Below, in pieces: positions 24,415 through 32,499 of a stretch of DNA of 64,000 bases; the stretch's first letter is position 1; every line of letters starts with the position of its first letter. The position numbers were made by a program, and so were the translations under genes. Under the pieces are notes generated by a model, which made no database searches, was not told where the DNA came from, and saw only the letters and a program-made list of their open reading frames with translations. Location: NCBI GenBank assembly GCA_963849115.1, contig CAWKGK010000009.1, positions 496,001-560,000 of the forward strand, given 5' to 3'. Source of the stretch: JACDAL01 sp963849115. GTDB lineage: Bacteria; Actinomycetota; CADDZG01; WHSQ01.

Positions 24415-25524
24415 ATGCAGCACCGCATACCGGCCCGCCTCAAGGATGCGGCCCCCTCAACCGAGGTCTGCCGCCGGGCACCCGGCCGCGCCAACCTGAT
24501 CGGCGAGCACACCGACTACAACGATGGCTTCGTACTGCCGGTCGCACTCGAGCTGGCGACCTACCTCGCGGGTCGTCGCATTCCCGACATCGTGAGGTTG
24601 CGCTCTCTCGACGAGCCCGGTGAGGTCAAGGTGGACCTCGCCTCCGGCCGCGGCCCCAGCGACGGCTGGGGCCGCTATGTGACCGCAGTCGTCCGGGCGC
24701 TGAAGGATGACGACGTCCGGCTCTCGGGGCTCGAAGGCGTGATCGCATCTCAGGTCCCGGCAGGCTCCGGGTTGTCCTCGTCCGCCGCCCTCGAGGTGGC
24801 GGTGGCTCAGGCCGTCGCCTCAGAGGAGATCGACGCCGTGCGGCTGGCGCGCCTCTGCCGTCGGGCGGAGAACCATTACGTCGGCGTTCAGAGCGGCATC
24901 ATGGACCAGTTGAGCTCGGTCGCAGCTCGAAGTGGGCACGCTCTGTTGATCGATTGCCTGGACGACGGCGTCGAGCACATTCGGGTACCCGAAAATCTCA
25001 TGGTGCTGGTCGTTGACTCCGGCGTGCGAAGAGAGCTGGCCGCCGGTGGCTACAACCGGCGCCGGGACGAGTGCCTGCGGGCGGCCGAGGCCCTCGGCGT
25101 GGACTCTCTGCGCCGGGCCCGCTCCTCCGATCTCACCCGCCTCGACGGCGACCTGTTGAAGCGGGCGCGCCACGTGGTGACCGAGAACGAGCGCGTGCAG
25201 TCTCTCGCAACCGCCCTGGAGAGCTCCGATCTGGACGCCATCAGCGAGCTGTTCTGGCTCTCGCACCGGAGCATGGCGGCAGATTTCGACATCTCTACGC
25301 CCGAGATCGACGCTCTGGTCGATATCGCAGGCCGCACACGGGGGGTCTTGGGCGCCCGCCTCACCGGCGGCGGGTTCGGGGGCTGCATCGTTGCCCTGGT
25401 GTCGTCGGAGGAAGCAGAGGGGGCTGCGCGCAGTATCCTCTCGCTTTACACTGACAAAACGGGGCGAACGGGACGGGCATGGGCATCGCGTCCAGCAGAC
25501 GGCGCCGGAGCCGCGGCCCCGTGA
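24415..25524 (+). CDS. galK: Galactokinase
   Basis: 369 residues from ATG 24415. The galactokinase signature GRANLIGEHTDYNDGFVLP, the GHMP ATP-binding loop VPAGSGLSSSAALEVA and the C-terminal GARLTGGGFGGCIVAL are all intact, along with the Asp of GIMDQ. It phosphorylates galactose to galactose-1-phosphate, the first step of the Leloir pathway; galT and galE are not in the window. The gene diverges from the GH2 gene with only 47 nt between starts, so both promoters share that gap. Confidence 0.93.
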   Translation: MQHRIPARLKDAAPSTEVCRRAPGRANLIGEHTDYNDGFVLPVALELATYLAGRRIPDIVRLRSLDEPGEVKVDLASGRGPSDGWGRYVTAVVRALKDDDVRLSGLEGVIASQVPAGSGLSSSAALEVAVAQAVASEEIDAVRLARLCRRAENHYVGVQSGIMDQLSSVAARSGHALLIDCLDDGVEHIRVPENLMVLVVDSGVRRELAAGGYNRRRDECLRAAEALGVDSLRRARSSDLTRLDGDLLKRARHVVTENERVQSLATALESSDLDAISELFWLSHRSMAADFDISTPEIDALVDIAGRTRGVLGARLTGGGFGGCIVALVSSEEAEGAARSILSLYTDKTGRTGRAWASRPADGAGAAAP

Positions 25525-25567
25525 ACAGACCAGCTACCACACCGTGGGCAATTGAGAGGGGACGGCC

Positions 25568-26467
25568 ACGAACGACGCCTCGATAGATCGCGCCTCGGCG
25601 GAGTTCTTACGCTCGCTGCGCGTGGAGAGGGACCTATCGGAGCACACCCTCTCGGGCTACGGATTCGACCTCGCCCAGTTCTCGACCTGGACGGAGCGCG
25701 GAGGGATCTCCTCGCTCGAGGGGCTCGACCGACGCCTCCTGAGGCGCTACCTCGCGTACCTCTCCAGCCGCGGCTACGCCCGCCGCTCGATCGCTCGCAA
25801 GTTGAGCGCGCTGAAATCTCTGCTCCGCTGGGCGGTGATCCACGATCTCATTCCCTCGAGCCCCGCTGAGGAGCTTTCCTCTCCGAAGCTCGACCGCCCG
25901 CTGCCGAAGGTCCTCAAGGCTCAGGATGCGGCAAAGCTGTGCGAGCAGCCGTCCGCCGAGGAGCCTCGCGGGCTGAGGGACCGAGCGGTGCTCGAGTTGC
26001 TCTATTCCTCGGGGCTGCGCGTCGCCGAGCTGTGCGGGCTCGACCTCTCGGACCTCGATCTCGAGGCCGCCTCGGTCGTGGTGACCGGGAAGGGGCGAAA
26101 GCAGCGCAAGCTCCCGCTGGGTGATCCCGCCGCCGGGGCGCTGGACGCCTATCTCTCCCACGGTCGTTCCCTCCTCCTCGGAGAGGAGCTCACCTCCGCC
26201 CTGTTCTTGAACCTCAGGGGGGGCCGCCTCGGTCCCCGCAGCGTCAGAGCCCTGCTCGCCCACCACGAGGCGGCGGCGGGGAGGATGGGGGCCGGCCCCC
26301 ACGCGCTGAGACACTCGTTTGCCACCCATCTGCTCGACGGTGGGGCAGACTTGAGATCCGTGCAGGAGCTACTCGGGCATGAGAGCCTGGCAACCACGCA
26401 GATCTACACCCATGTGTCGACCGAGCGCTTGAGGTCCGTATATGAGCAATGCCACCCCCGCGCATGA
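25568..26467 (+). CDS. xerC: Tyrosine recombinase XerC (non-canonical start)
   Basis: About 299 residues. XerC with XerD resolves chromosome dimers at dif. Catalytic residues are present: Arg in SSGLRVAELCGLDL, Lys in VTGKGRKQRKLPL, HALRH, LGHESLATTQ and the nucleophile Tyr in IYTHV. The SAM-like N-terminal domain begins SAEFLRSLRVERDLSEHTLSGY, upstream of the first ATG/GTG/TTG (GTG 25622). An in-frame stop occurs at about 25552. A GAGAGGGG ribosome site sits 6 nt from ACG 25568, which would give (M)NDASIDRASAEFLRS. I therefore favour ACG as the start, or a base error in an ATG. GTG 25622 is the conservative alternative. Confidence 0.9.
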   Translation, partial: TNDASIDRASAEFLRSLRVERDLSEHTLSGYGFDLAQFSTWTERGGISSLEGLDRRLLRRYLAYLSSRGYARRSIARKLSALKSLLRWAVIHDLIPSSPAEELSSPKLDRPLPKVLKAQDAAKLCEQPSAEEPRGLRDRAVLELLYSSGLRVAELCGLDLSDLDLEAASVVVTGKGRKQRKLPLGDPAAGALDAYLSHGRSLLLGEELTSALFLNLRGGRLGPRSVRALLAHHEAAAGRMGAGPHALRHSFATHLLDGGADLRSVQELLGHESLATTQIYTHVSTERLRSVYEQCHPRA

Positions 26468-27269
26468 GGCGCGTTCGATGAGCATCTTTGACGAGTCGCC
26501 CGAGGACGTGATCCGGGCGTGCTGGATCGACTACAAGAAGGAAGGCACACCTTCCTCACGCGACCAGCTGATCCTCAACTACTCGCCGTTGGTCAAGTAC
26601 GTGGCCGGGAGGGTGGCGATTGGCCTGCCTGCGAACATCGAGCAGGCCGACCTCATCTCCTACGGGATCTTCGGGCTGATGGACGCCATTGAGAAGTATC
26701 AGATCGACCGGGGGATCAAGTTCGAGACTTACGCCATCAGCCGCATCCGCGGCGCCATCATCGACGAGCTCAGGGCCATCGACTGGGTGCCTCGCTCGGT
26801 CCGCTTCAAGGCGCGCGAAGTCGAGAAGGCCTATACGAGCCTCGAGAACAAGCTCAAGCGTCCTCCCTCGGATGTGGAGATCGCCGAGGAGATGAACGTC
26901 ACCAAGGACGAGCTGGGCCGCATCTACACGCAGCTTTCGACCGTTTCGATGGTGGCGCTGGACGAGCTGATGTCGGTCGACGGGGAGCGGGGGGACAGGC
27001 TCTCGCTGGTGGAGACGCTCGAGGACACCAAGACGACCGGCCCCGTCGACGCGCTCGAGGCGGAGGAGATGAAGGACATCCTTTCGGGGGCCATATCCCG
27101 GCTCCCCGAGCGCGAGAAAATCGTCGTCACGCTCTACTACTACGAGAGTCTGACGCTGGCAGAGATTGGCCAGGTGCTGGGCGTGACGGAGTCGCGGGTG
27201 TGCCAGCTCCACACCAAAGCGGTCCTGGGGCTGCGCGGCAAGATCGCCGACGCCACCTCCCCGGACTAG
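26442..27269 (+). CDS. whiG: WhiG/FliA-type RNA polymerase sigma factor
   Basis: 275 residues, or 263 from ATG 26478. Sigma region 2 (LILNYSPLVKYVAGRVAIGLP, ADLISYGIFGLMDAIEKYQ, GIKFETYAISRIRGAIIDELR), region 3 (PRSVRFKAREVEKAYTSLENKLKR) and region 4 (LPEREKIVVTLYYYESLTLAEIGQVLGVTESRVCQLHTKAV) are complete. In Streptomyces whiG lies in the same xerC-whiG-rpsB neighbourhood and controls sporulation; in motile actinobacteria it can be the flagellar sigma. No flagellar or whi target genes are in this window, so its role here is open. The start overlaps xerC by 26 nt. Confidence 0.92.
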   Translation: MSNATPAHEARSMSIFDESPEDVIRACWIDYKKEGTPSSRDQLILNYSPLVKYVAGRVAIGLPANIEQADLISYGIFGLMDAIEKYQIDRGIKFETYAISRIRGAIIDELRAIDWVPRSVRFKAREVEKAYTSLENKLKRPPSDVEIAEEMNVTKDELGRIYTQLSTVSMVALDELMSVDGERGDRLSLVETLEDTKTTGPVDALEAEEMKDILSGAISRLPEREKIVVTLYYYESLTLAEIGQVLGVTESRVCQLHTKAVLGLRGKIADATSPD

Positions 27270-27597
27270 CCCCACCCCCCAGAAACGGTGGGAAACGCGC
27301 ACGGTGTGCGTTTACCCACGGTTTTCGGTGTGCAGAGGTTCACGGTTCGCAATCACCACCGCAATTTCGACCACCCGGCCCCCCCGATCCCGGCGGCCTA
27401 CCCCCGCCGATCTGAGCCGGGCCGGGGTCTGGTAGCATCTAGCCGCTTCACAAATCCACACGTTCGTCTCTCGCCGTGGCTCGCCGCGGCGAGCTTCGGT
27501 CCCATCCCAGCCCGATGAATTTCTGAGGGCCGGGGCGGGTTTGACGAGCGGAAGCCGGCTTCGAGCCGGGATAACCGAACAAGGAGGGAAGTCGCAC
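27270..27597. other. whiG-rpsB intergenic region / rpsB leader
   Basis: 328 bases without a gene. The first 90 hold the dispersed repeat (27283-27339 plus a diverged second unit). After it, a -10-like TAGCAT occurs at 27433. A perfect hairpin CCGGCT/AGCCGG with a TCG loop lies at 27555-27569, just before the rpsB ribosome site AAGGAGGG. A regulated ribosomal-protein leader is possible but unproven. Confidence 0.4.
27283..27339. repeat. Dispersed intergenic repeat, partner of 12696-12752
   Basis: 57 bases starting AAACGGTGGGAAACG and ending GTGTGCAGAGGT, with 51 identities to the copy after yraN. The core AAACGCGCAC..TGTGCGTTT is self-complementary. It starts 14 nt after the whiG stop codon. 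Its GTTTACCCAC segment is shared with the tandem element at 2089. Confidence 0.85.
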
Positions 27598-28473
27598 ATG
27601 CCCGTCGTGACGATGCGGCAACTGCTCGAGGCGGGGGTCCACTTCGGGCACCAGACGCGCCGGTGGAATCCGAAGATGAAGCGATTCATCTTCACCGAGC
27701 GCAACGGCATATACATCCTCGACCTGCATCAGACCATGCAGGGCATCGAGAACAGCTACAAGTTCGTGCGCGACATGGTTGCGGGAGGCGGCACGATCCT
27801 CTTCGTCGCCACCAAGCGACAGCTCCAAGGCGTGCTCGCAGAACAGGCAGAGCGCTCGGGTATGCCCTACGTGAACTTCCGCTGGCTCGGCGGCATGTTG
27901 ACCAATTTCCGCACGATCTACGAACGCATCAAGCGCATGCGCGAACTCGAGGAGATGGTTTCTGCCGGTGCCCTGGACTCGCTTCCCAAGAAAGAGCGGA
28001 TCAGACTCGAGCGCGAGCTCGTGAAGCTCAGCCGGAACCTAGCAGGGATCCGAAACCTCGACAAGGTTCCGGACGCGATCTACATCCTCGACATCAAGAA
28101 AGAGGAAATTGCCGTGCGTGAGGCGAAGAAACTCGGCGTACCAATCGTTGCGGTGCTCGACACCAATTGCGATCCCGATGACGTCGACTACGGCATTCCA
28201 GGCAACGACGACGCCATCCGCGCCGGCAAGCTCCTGACTCGCATCATCGCGGACGCCGCCATCGAAGGGCGCTCTATGCGCGGTGTCGACGGCACAGAAG
28301 CAGAACCCGGCGCGCTCACTCCGGAGGAGACCGAGGTGCTTCCGGGGGCCGCGGCTCAGCCCAAGGCTGAATGGGAGCTGCAACTCGAAGCCGAGGAGGA
28401 GGCCGAACGCGCCAAGACCGAGCCAACGGAGCAGGCAGCAGCTGCCGCAACAACCACAACAGAACAGAGCTGA
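27598..28473 (+). CDS. rpsB: 30S ribosomal protein S2
   Basis: 291 residues. ATG 27598 follows a strong AAGGAGGG ribosome site. The S2 hallmarks are clear: MRQLLEAGVHFGHQTRRWNPKM, FVATKRQLQGVLAEQAERSGMPYVNFRWLGGMLTNF, LDIKKEEIAVREAKKLGVPIVAVLDTNCDPD and IPGNDDAIR. A C-terminal tail of about 60 Glu/Ala-rich residues extends the core and varies between species. It opens the rpsB-tsf-pyrH-frr operon. Confidence 0.97.
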   Translation: MPVVTMRQLLEAGVHFGHQTRRWNPKMKRFIFTERNGIYILDLHQTMQGIENSYKFVRDMVAGGGTILFVATKRQLQGVLAEQAERSGMPYVNFRWLGGMLTNFRTIYERIKRMRELEEMVSAGALDSLPKKERIRLERELVKLSRNLAGIRNLDKVPDAIYILDIKKEEIAVREAKKLGVPIVAVLDTNCDPDDVDYGIPGNDDAIRAGKLLTRIIADAAIEGRSMRGVDGTEAEPGALTPEETEVLPGAAAQPKAEWELQLEAEEEAERAKTEPTEQAAAAATTTTEQS

Positions 28474-28493
28474 TCAAAGAAAGGCATTCGGCA

Positions 28494-29117
28494 ATGGCAC
28501 AGATAAGCGCACAGGACGTAAAGATCTTGAGGGATCGTACCGGCGCCGGCATGATGGACTGCAAGAAGGCGCTGACCGAAGCAGACGGAGACCTCGAGGC
28601 CGCGACGCGCATTCTGCGTGAGAAGGGTCTCGCCGATGCAGCCAAGCGCAGCGGCCGCTCGGCCTCCGAGGGGATCGTCTACGCCTACTTGCACACCCCG
28701 ACGCCAAACTACCCGCCCAAGCTCGGCGTGCTGATCGAGCTCAACTGCGAGTCGGACTTCGTCGCCAAGACGGAGGGTTTCGAGCGGCTGGCCAAAGACA
28801 TCGCCATGCACATCTCGTTCGCCGATCCCGGCTGGACGACGCGCGATGAGATCCCTCAGGAGATAATCGACGACGAATCTCAAATCTACGCCAAGCAGGC
28901 GAGGGACTCCGGCAAGCCCGACCAGGTGATCGATAAGATCGTTCTAGGCAAGATGGAGGCGTTCTACAAGCAGAACGTGCTGATGGATCAGGAATGGATC
29001 CAAGACAGGAACAAGACCATCGCCGATCTCATCGACGACGGGCGTGCGTCCTTGGGGGAAAACATCTCGGTGGGGAGTTATAGGCGTATCCGCGTGGGTG
29101 AGACCAGGGGCGCTTAG
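28494..29117 (+). CDS. tsf: Elongation factor Ts
   Basis: 207 residues, the short actinobacterial type of EF-Ts, which recycles EF-Tu-GDP. The UBA-like N-terminus DRTGAGMMDCKKALTEADGDLEAATRILREKG and the TDFV-equivalent ELNCESDFVAKTEGF are diagnostic. It starts 20 nt after rpsB with a GAAAGG-like ribosome site. Confidence 0.97.
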   Translation: MAQISAQDVKILRDRTGAGMMDCKKALTEADGDLEAATRILREKGLADAAKRSGRSASEGIVYAYLHTPTPNYPPKLGVLIELNCESDFVAKTEGFERLAKDIAMHISFADPGWTTRDEIPQEIIDDESQIYAKQARDSGKPDQVIDKIVLGKMEAFYKQNVLMDQEWIQDRNKTIADLIDDGRASLGENISVGSYRRIRVGETRGA

Positions 29118-29125
29118 CCAACGAG

Positions 29126-29887
29126 ATGAGTGGGGTCCAGGTAACGCCGAAATACAAGAGAGTGCTGCTGAAGCTGTCCGGGGAGGCGTTCGCCGACCCC
29201 GAAGACGGCTTTGGCATCGACCCCCGCATCGTCTCTTCGATCGCGCGACAGGTCGCCGAGGCGAAGGCGCTCGGATGTGAGCTTGGCGTGGTCGTCGGTG
29301 GCGGGAACATCATCCGCGGTCTCTCGGCCAGCGCGCAGGGCACGGCGCGCACTACCGCCGACTACATGGGAATGCTCGCTACCGTCATCAATGCGCTTGC
29401 GCTCCAGGACGCTCTCGAAAAAGAAGGCGTGCAGACGCGCGTGCAGAGCGCGATCTGGATGCAGGAGCTGGCCGAGCCGTACATTCGCCGGCGAGCGATC
29501 CGCCATCTCGAGAAGGGGCGAGTCGTGATCTTCGCCGGAGGAACCGGCAACCCCTACTTCTCCACCGACACTTCGGCGGCGCTCCGAGCACTCGAGGTGG
29601 GGGCCGAGGCGATCCTCAAGGGCACTCGGGTAGACGGCGTCTACGACTCGGACCCAGAGATCAATCCTGAGGCCAAGCGGTTCTCCTCGCTGGACTACAT
29701 CGAGGTCTTGCAGCGGGGGCTCAAGGTGATGGATTCGACGGCGATCTCGTTGTGCATGGACAACAACTTGCCCATTATCGTGTTCGATCTCAAAGGCGAG
29801 AACATCCTGCGTCTGCTGCTGGGAGAAGAGGTGGGCACCTTGGTCCATTCAGAATCGGAAGGCGGAACCAGGGGGGGAGATGGCTGA
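29126..29887 (+). CDS. pyrH: Uridylate kinase
   Basis: 253 residues of the amino-acid-kinase fold, making UDP from UMP. Visible are KRVLLKLSGEAF, GVVVGGGNIIRG, the TADYMGMLATVINALALQDALE helix, GGTGNPYFSTDTSAALRA and VMDSTAISLCMDNNLPIIVF. It follows tsf by 8 nt and overlaps frr by 8 nt. The C-terminal 12 residues are a Gly/Ser/Glu-rich extension. Confidence 0.97.
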   Translation: MSGVQVTPKYKRVLLKLSGEAFADPEDGFGIDPRIVSSIARQVAEAKALGCELGVVVGGGNIIRGLSASAQGTARTTADYMGMLATVINALALQDALEKEGVQTRVQSAIWMQELAEPYIRRRAIRHLEKGRVVIFAGGTGNPYFSTDTSAALRALEVGAEAILKGTRVDGVYDSDPEINPEAKRFSSLDYIEVLQRGLKVMDSTAISLCMDNNLPIIVFDLKGENILRLLLGEEVGTLVHSESEGGTRGGDG

Positions 29888-30446
29888 GAGCAAGGATCAG
29901 ATCCTGAGCCAGGCGGCCGACAAGATGCACAAGGCGGTCTCGGTGAATCTCGAGGAGCTCAGTGCGATCAGATCCGGCCGAGCCTCGCCCGCGCTGCTCA
30001 ACCGTGTCACGGTCGATTACTACGGAACAAGGGTTCCCCTCAATCAGATCTCGAACCTGTCCGTGCCCGAGCCTCGTGTGTTGATGATCGTCCCCTACGA
30101 TCCCAACTCTGTGTCGGCCGTCGAGAAGGCGATTCTGGCATCCGACATCGGCATCACTCCGAACAACGATGGGACGAACATCCGTCTCGTCTTCCCCCAG
30201 CTCACGGAGGAGCGCCGCAAGGAGCTCATCAAGGTTGCCCATAGTCGCGCCGAGGAAGGCCGAGTCGCCATCCGGGCGATCCGGCGCCACAGCAAGCAGG
30301 ATCTCGAGCATCTTCGCAAGGACGGCACGCTTCCCGAGGACGAGGAGCGAGCGGCCGAGGCGCGGCTGCAGAAACTGACCGACAAGCACGTCGCAGAGGT
30401 CGACGAGAACCTCAAGCGCAAGGAACAAGAGCTGTCCGAGGTCTGA
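29880..30446 (+). CDS. frr: Ribosome recycling factor
   Basis: 188 residues, full length. The HKAVSVNLEELSAIRSGRASPALL opening, the NQISNLSVPEPRVLMIVPYD beta segment and RRKELIKVAHSRAEEGRVAIRAIRR are family motifs. The factor splits post-termination ribosomes with EF-G. It overlaps the pyrH stop, with GGGGGGAGATGG providing both ribosome site and start. Confidence 0.97.
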   Translation: MAESKDQILSQAADKMHKAVSVNLEELSAIRSGRASPALLNRVTVDYYGTRVPLNQISNLSVPEPRVLMIVPYDPNSVSAVEKAILASDIGITPNNDGTNIRLVFPQLTEERRKELIKVAHSRAEEGRVAIRAIRRHSKQDLEHLRKDGTLPEDEERAAEARLQKLTDKHVAEVDENLKRKEQELSEV

Positions 30447-30475
30447 GGGCGGACCGTATTTCCGGTGCGGAGCAC

Positions 30476-31318
30476 TTGAGAGGGGGCGCCGGCGAGCCGG
30501 TCCCGCCCCCTGCCCCGCCGGGGCGATCGCTGCGCCAGGCAATCGCTACGGGGGTGGCTCTGGTCGTGGTCTTGGGAGTGTCGTCGGCGTTCGGCGCCGC
30601 CGCCTACTTCGTGCTGATCGCTCTCGCCATCGCACTGGCGGTGTTCGAGGCAATCGATGCATTGCAACAGCGGGGCAGGAGGCCGAGCCTCGCATTCGCG
30701 CTGGCCTGCTCGCTGGCGCTGCTGGTCGCCGCCTACGCCTCACGCCCCGCTCTCTTCGGGGTGGTGCTGGCGTTCGCCCTCTACGGAGGGTTCGCCTTGA
30801 GCCTGAGATCCTCGAGGGGGCCGAGCCCGGCAAGCGATGTCGCCTGGACTCTGCTGGTGGTGGGCTGGATCGGCGGCGGGGGTGCGGCCGCTACCTCATT
30901 GCTGGTCGCCACCTCGGGACGCTCATTGTTGACCGCGTTCATCCTGGTGGCGGCAGCCGACGATGTCGGCGCCTTCTTCGTGGGGCGCACCTGGGGAGCT
31001 CACAAGCTCGCTCCCCAGGTGTCGCCGGGCAAGACCTGGGAGGGCTTCGCCGGAGGCCTTGTGGCTGCGGTCGCCGCCGGTGCGGTGGCGGGGTTGGTGG
31101 TGGAGACCCTCGGCGTCGTGGGGGGTCTCGTCCTCGGAGCCCTGTGCGGCGTGATTGCTCCGATGGGTGATCTCGTGGAGTCGTTGTTCAAGCGGGAGAT
31201 GGGCATCAAGGACTCGGGGAGGCTGTTGCCCGGCCACGGAGGCGTGCTCGACCGTCTCGACGCGCTGATCTTCTGCGCTCCCGCCGCCTACCTCTACGTC
31301 ATCTTCTTCGTCACGTGA
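30476..31318 (+). CDS. cdsA: Phosphatidate cytidylyltransferase (CDP-diglyceride synthase)
   Basis: 280 residues with about eight hydrophobic helices. The C-terminal CDP-alcohol signature is intact: VSPGKTWEGFAGG, then GDLVESLFKREMGIKDSGRLLPGHGGVLDRLDAL. It makes CDP-diacylglycerol for phospholipid synthesis. The start appears to be TTG 30476, 29 nt after frr, with GGAG a few bases upstream. The stop overlaps dxr by GTGA. Confidence 0.94.
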   Translation: MRGGAGEPVPPPAPPGRSLRQAIATGVALVVVLGVSSAFGAAAYFVLIALAIALAVFEAIDALQQRGRRPSLAFALACSLALLVAAYASRPALFGVVLAFALYGGFALSLRSSRGPSPASDVAWTLLVVGWIGGGGAAATSLLVATSGRSLLTAFILVAAADDVGAFFVGRTWGAHKLAPQVSPGKTWEGFAGGLVAAVAAGAVAGLVVETLGVVGGLVLGALCGVIAPMGDLVESLFKREMGIKDSGRLLPGHGGVLDRLDALIFCAPAAYLYVIFFVT

Positions 31319-32412
31319 GAACGCGCGTGGTAGTCCTCGGAGCGACCGGCTCGATCGGGCGACAGGCGATCGAGGTGATCGCCGCCCATCCGGACGACTT
31401 CGAGTTGGCGGCGCTCTCGGCGGGTTCGGACGCAGAGGGCCTCGAGACACTAGCCCGGGCCCATGGTTCGCCTCCTACAGGGCTGGGGGCCGACGCTGCG
31501 GTGGAGCTGGCACAACGCGAAGGCTCAGATGTCGTGTTGAACGCGGTCGTCGGCGCGGCCGGCCTGCAAGCCTCCCTGGTCGCCCTCGAGGCCGGCAAGA
31601 CCCTCGCCCTGGCGAACAAGGAGAGCCTGGTCGCCGGCGGCGAGCTGTGTCTCGACGCGGCAAGGCGTGGTGGAGGGCGCATCGAGCCGGTCGACTCCGA
31701 GCATGCCGCCATCGCCCAGTGCCTGACCGGGATGTCGCGCGACGATGTCGCCCGCATAGTGCTCACCGCCTCGGGCGGGCCTTTCCGTAGGCGAGCGAAT
31801 CTCGCCGGGATCACCGCGAAGGAGGCGCTCGCCCACCCCACGTGGGAGATGGGGCCCAAGATCACGGTTGATTCCGCCACCCTGATGAACAAGGGACTGG
31901 AGGTCATCGAGGCCCATTATCTGTTCGGATTGCCCTACGAGCGGATCGGGGTACTCGTGCACCCCCAGAGCATGGTGCACGGCATCGTGGAGCTGGTCGA
32001 TGGCTCCTCGCTGATGCAGGCGGCGCCGGCAGACATGCGCATCCCGATCCAGGCCGCCCTTGCCCCCGATCGGCCACGGGGGAAGCTGAGCGCTCCTCTC
32101 GATCTTGCCACCGGCCCGGCCCTGGAGTTCGAGGAGGCCGACGCCGACCGCTTCCCGGCCCTGTCTCTGGCGCGCGCCGCCGGGGCCGCGGGGGGAACCT
32201 GCCCCGCCGTCCTGAATGCGGCCAACGAGGAGGCGGTGAGGGCCTTTCTCGACGGGGCCATCCCGTTCACGGGCATCGTGGCGACAGTCGAGGCCGTCCT
32301 CGCGCATCACGAGCGTTCCGAGGCCGGGAATCTCGAGCAGGTGCTCGCGGTTGACCGATGGGCGAGACGGCGAGCCCAAGAGGTGATGAGGACCCCCTCG
32401 GGCGCCGGTTAG
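31315..32412 (+). CDS. dxr: 1-deoxy-D-xylulose 5-phosphate reductoisomerase
   Basis: 365 residues. NADPH-binding VVVLGATGSIGRQAIEVI, the catalytic-loop LANKESLVAGGELCL, PVDSEHAAIAQCL, SGGPFRR and HPTWEMGPKITVDSATLMNKGLEVIEAHYLF are all present. This is the committed step of the MEP isoprenoid pathway; ispG follows further along the same region. GTG start overlapping the cdsA stop. Confidence 0.97.
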   Translation: MRTRVVVLGATGSIGRQAIEVIAAHPDDFELAALSAGSDAEGLETLARAHGSPPTGLGADAAVELAQREGSDVVLNAVVGAAGLQASLVALEAGKTLALANKESLVAGGELCLDAARRGGGRIEPVDSEHAAIAQCLTGMSRDDVARIVLTASGGPFRRRANLAGITAKEALAHPTWEMGPKITVDSATLMNKGLEVIEAHYLFGLPYERIGVLVHPQSMVHGIVELVDGSSLMQAAPADMRIPIQAALAPDRPRGKLSAPLDLATGPALEFEEADADRFPALSLARAAGAAGGTCPAVLNAANEEAVRAFLDGAIPFTGIVATVEAVLAHHERSEAGNLEQVLAVDRWARRRAQEVMRTPSGAG

Positions 32413-32499
32413 GCAGCCAATGAAGGTGCCGATAAGACACCAGTGGATAGGGAATCGATGAGGGATGAATAGGAACGGCACCGTGTTAGGAACGGCCAG

